Origin: Mytilus californianus
Taxonomy: Eukaryota > Mollusca > Bivalvia > Mytilida > Mytilidae
Reading direction: 5' to 3'
Assembly (NCBI RefSeq): GCF_021869535.1
Contig: NW_026262668.1
Span: forward strand, 67,105,558 to 67,169,557
Length of the DNA stretch: 64,000 bases
The notes below the pieces were generated by a model. That model worked only from the letters and a program-made list of their open reading frames with translations, was not told the origin of the DNA and did not search any database. Of the stretch, positions 43,101 through 52,100 are shown in pieces. How positions within the stretch are numbered: position 1 is the first letter of the stretch; each line of letters begins with the position of its first letter. A program made the position numbers and the translations under genes.

Positions 43101-46100
43101 TTTATGCCCCTGCCTCAGGCAACGGGGCATTAAGTGTTACCCTTGATCTTCCGTCCTTCGGTCTTTCCGTCATTCCTTCTTTCTGACTTTCCGTCTTTCT
43201 GTCTGACCCATTTTCTTTTTCACACTCAGTTTGCCTCATGCAAATTTAATGAACTCATACACGATGCTAAAAACCACAACACACAGACAGAGTTCCAATT
43301 TTGCCAGTAAGTCATTAACCGTTCTAGAGTTATGCGCTTTTTAACTTGGAAAATTACAAAGCTTGATCAGGGCATTCGTGTCCTCAGACACATTTTTCTT
43401 TTTAACTGACCTGGCCCAAAGGGCCAAGTGAGCTTTTCCTATTCACTTGGAGACAATCATCCATCGTTGTCGTCCGTCGTCATCTGTTACCTTTATCAAA
43501 AATCTTCTCGTCTGAAACTAATGGGCCAAATTTAACCAAACTTGGCCATAATCATCATTGGGGTATCTAGTTTAAAAAATGTGTCCGATGACCCTGCCTG
43601 CTAACCAAGAAGGCCGACATGGCTAAAAATTGAACATAGGGGTAAAATGCAAGTTTTGTCTATTATTTTGAAAACCGTTATAAATAGAGAAAATCTGACA
43701 GGGGCAAAAATGTATGGAATGTTGAGCTATATCAATTGTCTTTTTTACCTCAAAACTGTTAGACAAACTTCTTATAGGAGTTATTGCCTTTAATGACAAG
43801 GTTAAATGACAAAGGAGAAGGTCCGGTAAGGGCCAATTTTGGCCTAAAATGTCAGGTACATCTGATGAAAGATTTTGACATTTTTTAAACAGTTAAGTGT
43901 CTACTTCAGTCGATTCAATTAGTTTCTGTGAAAGATTTGAACTGATTTGGTCATTAAGGATTCTCAATTTCAAGCTTAAATGTGAAAAATCTAACAGATA
44001 TGCCATAAAATGTCACTTTTCAGATGGTTTTTGTCAAAAATTTTAGTGGCCGCATTCGTGTTCAGTCTCAAACCTTTATATATGTTATGTATTATCATCA
44101 AATACAACATACATTTAAATATTGAGACTGAACACAAATGCGTCCACTTCCGTTTTAGACAAATACCGCCTAAAAATGAGCACAAATGATAAAATTGTGA
44201 AGTAATTTTACATGAATTAATGATGCTAGTACCTGATGCATGTGCATTGTATTGTCAAAAACAGCCCATATTTGTGTAATAGAAGTATTCTACTTTCAAT
44301 AATAGCTAAAAGTTTACATCTTTAACAAATTTGTAGAACTGCTATATTTTGGGGCCAAAAAGGGGTCTTACTGGGCCTACTCCTTTTAAATTTTACCATT
44401 TTTTTTTTCATTTTTGCCTACATTCTTGAAAACTATAATAGATAGAGAGAAACTTTAAATGGCAAAAATGATCAGCAAGACAAGTTCTACAAATTAATTT
44501 AATGATTGAAATAGACAGTCGACTCCTTATTAGAGTTATTGCCCTTTGATGACGATTTTTACCATTTTTTTAAAGTTTTTGCCTTATATCTTAAAAATTA
44601 TAATAGATAGATAGAAAATTAAATAAGCAAAAATTATCAGCAAGACAAGATCTAAAATTAAAATTATATGGTGGAAATCGTCCGACAACTCCTTATTGGA
44701 GTTATTGCTCTTTTATGACAATTTTTACCATTTTTTGCCTTATATGATAAAAATTATAATAGATAGATAGAAACTTGAATAAGCAAAAATGATCAGCAAG
44801 ACAATTTCTACTAACAAGTCAGATTTTGCTGATATATAGCTAGTGGAAGGTCACTCTTTATAGGAGAGATTGCCCTTAAATTAGGATTTGTTTTAGTTCC
44901 CACTTTTGAGCAAAAACTAAAGAAGATAGAGAGAAACTAAACAGACTAAATGATCAGCAATACAACATCAACGAAACAGAGATGTCATGAATTCTATTCT
45001 TGTCTACAATGTTGGAGAGTGTCCTTTGTTGAATATGCATATAGACCAAGGTGAGCGACACTGGCTCTTTAGAGCCTCTAGTTTGATTATGTACACAAAT
45101 CATCCAATCTTTACATCAGTGATGTTGATCACTTTGATTGTTTAACATGATACTTTCAAAAAGACCAGAAAATTAGGATACAGTTTATAACTGTTTATGT
45201 TGAAAATGTTATTAAGGATGTAGTCATGTCAGGTTTGTTAATTTTTCTCAAATGTTCGGACTTCTTGGGAATTTCCTACAATACAGGGTACAATATTTTG
45301 CCCCATATCACCCACTTTTCTTTTCATAGAAGACTTCAATAGCTAATAAAAGGTCATTAACAAAATTTAAGCAGACTCTAGATTTCTTTTCTTACGATTT
45401 TAGACCCAAATAATGCCAATACTAAATATAAGGTAAAAGTCAGAGTCGGCCTTTTTTCCACCATTGTTTTAAAATCAAATATCTCAAAAAGGAGTTCCAT
45501 AACCTATCAATATTTTAGCTTATTTTGTTCCTTAACTAATGCTCTTCGGACTTATAGTATCAATTTTAAATTCTAGATTTTTTAATTTAACCTGACTACA
45601 TCCTTAAGTACATGTAGTAAGCTCACAGGAATTATCATTATTTTTTAAAGATGGAAGAGAAATGCCAATGGGGAAAAAATACAGGAGAATGGAAAATATG
45701 TGTTTGAATTTATTGCCATTATTCGAAGTGATAACAAATTATGCAGTTTACCTGGCGTAAGTATTTGTCAATAGATTTTTTATGTTGTTAGGTTTCATGT
45801 ATATTCAATAAAAGTTCATGTGTTTGTATTTGTCACAAAATAAGAAGGTATATAATACAGTCATTTTTATACGCCCGTTTACAGGACGTATTATGGTATA
45901 CCTCTGTCCGTCCGTCGTCAACATGTCGGACATTTACTCAAAAATGCTTTAACCAATTTGCATAAAACTTTGGTAGTGGTTTATATTTATTGACGTGAGC
46001 TCCCTTTCGTTTTTCATAAATTTTAGATTTTACGTTTCCGAGTAATGGGGTTTTATTCATTAAAAAAAGGGAGATTTTCCAGTTTTCGGACAATAACTCA

Positions 46101-49100
46101 AGAATGCTTTCACCAACTTGCAAGAAATTGTGGTGAATTGTTTATATCTATTGACATGAGCTCCCTTTCATTTTTTATAAATTTTAGATTTTACGCTTGC
46201 GAATTACAGGGTTTTATTCATAAAAAAAGGGGGATTTCCAGTTTTCAGACAAAAACTCCAAAATGCTTTCAGCAGTTCTTATGAAACTTTGGTGAATTGT
46301 TTATATCTATTGATGTAAGCTCCCTTTAGAATTTTATAAATTTTACATTTTACATTTCTGAGTTATGGGGTTTTATTCATTAAAAAAGGGGGGATTTTCC
46401 AGTTTTTGGACAGTAACTCAAAAACGCTGTCAGCAATTCTCATGAAACTTTGGTGAATTGTTTATATTTATTGATGTAAGATCCCTTTTGATTTTCATAA
46501 ATTTCTAATATGACATTTAGAATTAATTGAACTTTATTTGTTTATAGTCTGAGAATAGATTTACTAAGTATTGCCCAACAGCACAGTGTATTGCACAACA
46601 GCAAGAAATCTTTAATTGAATATAAATTCAATTCATATAACCAATTTCAAGTTCTTTGACTACAATTATTCAGAAACCTATAATATGTCAAATATTTAAT
46701 TACAATCCAAATTCAGACCTGTATCAAGCTTGAATATTGTGTCCATTTTTGCCCCAACTGTTAAGGGTTGGACCTCTGTGGGCGTATCCAGCTGCGCTCA
46801 GCGAAGTAGTTTTTTATTGCCACTTGAATTTGAAAATATAAAAGAACTATGCATCTAGTAAATAACATCCTGCAGATGTTCACATGACTTTAGTTTGTCA
46901 AATATCTGTTTCACTATGTTTCAATTTTGTCACTGATATTTTTATTATGGCTTCATGTAATGCAAAACGGCAAAAGTTTCAAAAAGGCTCAGTTTGAGAT
47001 CTTGTTAAATATGAGCTAAAGCCTAAGCCAGAAAGATATTTTGCTACAAGGTATCTTATACAAAGATGTAAATGTGTATATCTTTTTGATAAGGCCTTTT
47101 GCTCATATTAATTTTTCCCAAAACTGTGATTAAGTTTAGATTAATATGTTCCATTTTGTCTTCACATATGTAAAATGTGCCCTTAGTTATCCAAGATTAG
47201 GTCTCCATATTCATTTATCAAAGAAATTAACATAATTTTGAAAGACTAGAAGTTTTTTACTATTTTTGCAATTTCTGGGGACAAATAATGGCTATTATCA
47301 CATCTAATTTTCAGGAAGCAGAGATAAGAAAATAAATGTCAATGTGATGTTATAATGATATTACTTGAACTAAATACTAGTGTATGTAAACAAAAATGTT
47401 CAAATTAGTGTTTATTGATATGTTCTGTAAAAACTCTCATATGAAAATAGATTGTACCAGTGTAGATGTATAGTAAGGTTTTAGTAATTTGATAATGGTT
47501 GTAAGCTTAAAAGTTACTGTTCTACCTACATCACTATGTACTAGAGATTAATATTTTTTTGGACTTTCCCAACTGAAAATGTTTATATATTTTGAAAGAA
47601 TATTTAAAAGATTTTTTTTATATGATACAGGATTACCAGCTGTTTAAGATAATGCCCCGATTAAAAAAATTGTTGTTTACCAAAGCTTACTATTAAGTCA
47701 TTGATTGTGCTTTCACAAGATATTTTTATTAACCAATCATGGTGCCCAAAATTTGAGCTATACAAATATAAAGCACAATAAATGATTAGAATAATTAGAG
47801 TGAATAAAGTACATTTAAACAAAAACTTGTATACACATTATAGGGGGAGGGTTGAGATCTCATAAAACATGTTAAACCCCGCTGCATTGTTGTGCCTGTC
47901 CCAAGTCAGGAGCCTCTGGCCTTTGTTAGTCTTGTATGTTTTTTAATTTTAGTTCATTTATATGTTTTGGAGTATAGTGTGACGTCCATTTTCACTGAAC
48001 TAGTACACAATTTTATTTAGGGGCCAGCTGAGGACCACCTCGGGGTGCGGGATTTTCTCGCTGCGTTGGAGACCCATTGGTGGCCTTCGGCTGTTGTCTG
48101 CTCTTTGGTCTGGTTGTTGTCTCTTTGACATATTTCCCAATTCCATTCTCAATTTGATTTTTAAAGTAACATAATTATAAACAATGTCATTGACAAAACA
48201 TTCAGTCATTTTAGAAGCCACTGTGACCTGGAGAAAATACGTTTCTTAATCAATTTATAGACCTAGGCCTATGGGAGACAACTCCTGATCGACCGATTCA
48301 CATCTAATGTATTGGAACACTTTAAGTTAGAATTATTTTTTATTGTGAAAGTTATCAGATATATCTTGCATATTTTGATACAACTATATATGTTTTCTGT
48401 ATTAATAGGGTATGGTTGATCCAGGACAAAATGTTTATGAATGCTTAAAAGCAGAATTTAAAGAAGAGGCTCTTGGTAGTCTGATGGACAATGAAGAACA
48501 TAAAAAGGAAATTAAAGATAAATTAAAAATCATGTTTGAGGAAGGAGAATTGGTAAATAGAAAAAATGTATTCTTTCAATTGCTCGGTCTTGGCTTAAAC
48601 AATATCACTTGACTAGATATTAGTATTTAGTATTAGCTTGTTAGTTTTGTGATTAGGATTTGGTTTGTGATATTTGAATAAGTATTACCATCTGTAAACC
48701 TCAAATGAAGGAAATAAAGTCTTCATCTTTGGTACCAGTTGAAGTTGTATTACCATCTGTACAACTCCAATTCTCTGTAAGAATAGTGTTGTTAACTGAC
48801 TGTATTCTTAATTGATTCAAGGTTAGAGGAATTGCTCCTGAAACTCTGAAGGGTAGAGGGTCAATAAAAATGATCAGAATCTGTAATAGTATAACAATAA
48901 TTATTCTATGTTATTACATTTTTGGGGGTTTAAATTGCATCATATAAAATTGTATGTACATATAAATTAAGTGCCATATTGCTGCCTGTTTTATCATGAT
49001 TCCATTCAATTAAATATTCCAACAGTACATTGCATATGATAGTTAAACTTCTCTCAGTCAATTAGTACTCTATACAGTTGTATGCCAGTTAATACTTCGG

Positions 49101-52100
49101 TTTTAATGGCACACATCCTGAACATACTTATAAAGTATACATACAACTTAATATTTTAGATGTATAAAGGTTATGCTGATGATCCAAGAAATACAGATAA
49201 TGCTTGGTTAGAAACACTGGTGTATAATTACCATGATGACACAGGAACAGTCTTGCACCCATTTCAAATCCAGGTAATTAGTTTCAGGATCTTGCCAAAC
49301 CTGACATCTTAGACATATCATAATTCTGTTAAATGTGTTAACTTAGCATTGACAGTACAATTTGCATTTCACAACTATAATTATAAATAAAAGAAAATGT
49401 TGGGTGAATGTTATTGAGGCAGCCCCCTTAAAAAAAAAAATCGGGGAAACATTTGAAACATATTTAATCTCAATCAACAGTTATATTTTGTTTGTTTATA
49501 TACTTGATCTTTCAGTGTATGTAAGCCCCAACCTGTCTATCCATTGACTTAGATTGTATATAATCATACCTGATGATGATTTATTAATTTTATAATACTA
49601 TATGTTAAACATCTATCCAAATTTTTATGCCCCCGCCGCTAGGCTAAGGGGGCATTAAGTGTTACCCTTGTTGGTCCCATCCGTCTGTCCCGTACGTCCA
49701 CAAAATTGGATTCCGTTCTCTAACTTTAGTGTGCCTCAACCAAATGTTATAAAACTTTTACTCAATGCTTATTTATGTTACCACAAAACACAGATCAAGT
49801 TTGAATTTGGGTGGTGTCACTTTTACCGTTCATGAGTTATGCCCCTTTGTAAACATAAAAATTGCTGAATTTTTCGTTTCCGTTTTCTTAACTAGTTTGC
49901 CTCAACCAAATGTTATGAATCTTATACACAATGCTTGTTACCACAAAACACAGATCAAGTTTGAAATTGGGTGGCATCACTTTTACTGTTCTTGAGTTAT
50001 GCCCCTTTACAAATGGAAAAATTGCTAAATCTGTTGTTTCTGTTCTCTAACTTTAGATTGCCTCAACCAAATGTTATAAAACTTATACACAATGCTTATT
50101 ACCACAAAACACAGATCAGGTTTGAATTTGGGTGGCATCAGTTTTACAGTTTTAGAGAAATGTCCCTTTACAAATGGAAATATTGCTGAATTTTTCGTTT
50201 CCTTTCTCTAACTTAAATTTACCTGAACCAAATGTTATGAAACTTATACACAATGCTTATTACCACAAAACTCACATCAAGTTCAAATTTTGGTGTCCAC
50301 ACTTTTACTGTTCTTTAGTTATGTCCCTTTATAACATTATATGCAAGGGAGGCATCATCTGTGTCCTGTGGACACATTCTCCATTTATTTTATCATGTTT
50401 ATGTATATATCTTTTTTCTGGTCAAGTTGACATTATTCTGGTATTAAATACAATGATCTTCTGTGCCAAATTAAGAGGGATGGATATATTTGGTAATTCA
50501 ACTTATATGTTTTCTAACAGCCCTTGTCATGTCAATTTTGTTGTATCCTGCTGATCAGTAGAAGGCCTTTACTAGTTAGCTTAAGATATGTTTTTCTGTT
50601 ATTGCTTTAAACATTGAATTTTGATATGGTATATGTTATTAGAATCAAGGACTACGTGTAAGTACATGCAATTGTTGTAATCACGACAAAACTATCATAA
50701 ATTACTCTCAGTTGGAATCATAGTTCAATAAAAATTATTAACCCATCATCCTTATATGATATAATTTAAATGGCTATGATTTCTTTAGCATAAACAGGAT
50801 AATAATCTTTACTGTGGATTTAGCATTATTCGTGGGATACCAATTTTCGTTGATTTCATGGGTTTAGTTAAGACCACAAATTTAATTTTTCAACCAAGTA
50901 TAAATTTTCAAGAGACTTGAAGACTTTGGCTAAACTATGATATCAAATATCCACAAATTATCCACGAAAGTTGGTACCAACGAAAATATGTGATTTCACA
51001 GTAGATGACAATGCACACAAAAGAAATTGACAACATATAATTGCTCACTTGATGCTTGGCTATTTATCCGCAGACATTTTTAATTGCTATTTGAAAAGAA
51101 AAAGCTTATTAATACTAAAATGGTTTTGCCTTAAATTTGTATAATTTAATATTGTATAGTAGTTGAATGTACTCGTTAGTATAAGGATGATCTCTATATG
51201 TACTTCTGTCATGCACATCTATTTTATTTCCTGTATATTCAATAAGATACATACATTGTTATTGTATGATGTAATTTTGTAGTACAGATGACATTCATCA
51301 ATCCATTCAAACCATTTGACTTAAGACATTTGAACTTTTAACTATCAGGTAGCAATCACTGACTTCCTGCTACATGTATATGTTTGTAAGAGAATAGTGT
51401 CAATTATTTGGCATAATTCTTATCTATGGCAGTTTTATGACCTGAAATCAGGAAACATTTTAATTTTGATGTAGATAATTTCAATTCTTGCTAAACTAAA
51501 TGATGACTTTAACAATAGTTTAAGGAAAATATCTTTCTCATGCTACAGAAAATCAAATGTTTTGTTAGGAACAGGAACCTAAGGGTTTGTAGACATTTTC
51601 AAACATTGAATTTAAAGTTAAAGTATATTATTAACCATGCCAGTACCAAAATACAAACCCCTTGAAGTCAGTATTTGTGCTTCTCAGTATGGTGGAAAAT
51701 GTTGTAACCTTTAATTAATGTTGATATATCTTTTGAAGTCAATGCACTTCTTTTCTATGATTGGACTCTGTTAAGCATTTCTGCCTTGACTATAAATTGT
51801 ATTAATTTAATTGTATGCCCAGTTTTGGATTTCCAATATTTGATGTTATTGAGTCATTTATTTAGGTATCTATCAACTTCAAAAATGGAATACTGGGCTA
51901 TATTTTGTAATTTGGTAACTAATATTTGTATATGAGAAATAAGAAACAATATCTTAAACCGTCAACTAAACTTCTTCAAGATGTAAAATCTCTGGTAAAA
52001 GGAGATGATAGTGATAATTCTTTATTTGTGTTAGACAGTGTTTGATCTCATCTGATGTGTGGATTGTTACCAGTTTTTCTTATATAAGATTTGGTCATCA

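Noticed and set aside
48000-48221. 73-codon minus-strand frame
   Set aside because: Lies over the dispersed TCTCGCTG repeat, which also occurs at 0.9 and 63.0 kb; a repeat by-product.
49765-50554. Chain of + strand frames with similar text
   Set aside because: They follow the four ~161-bp units of a non-coding element; similarity is due to the tandem DNA repeat.
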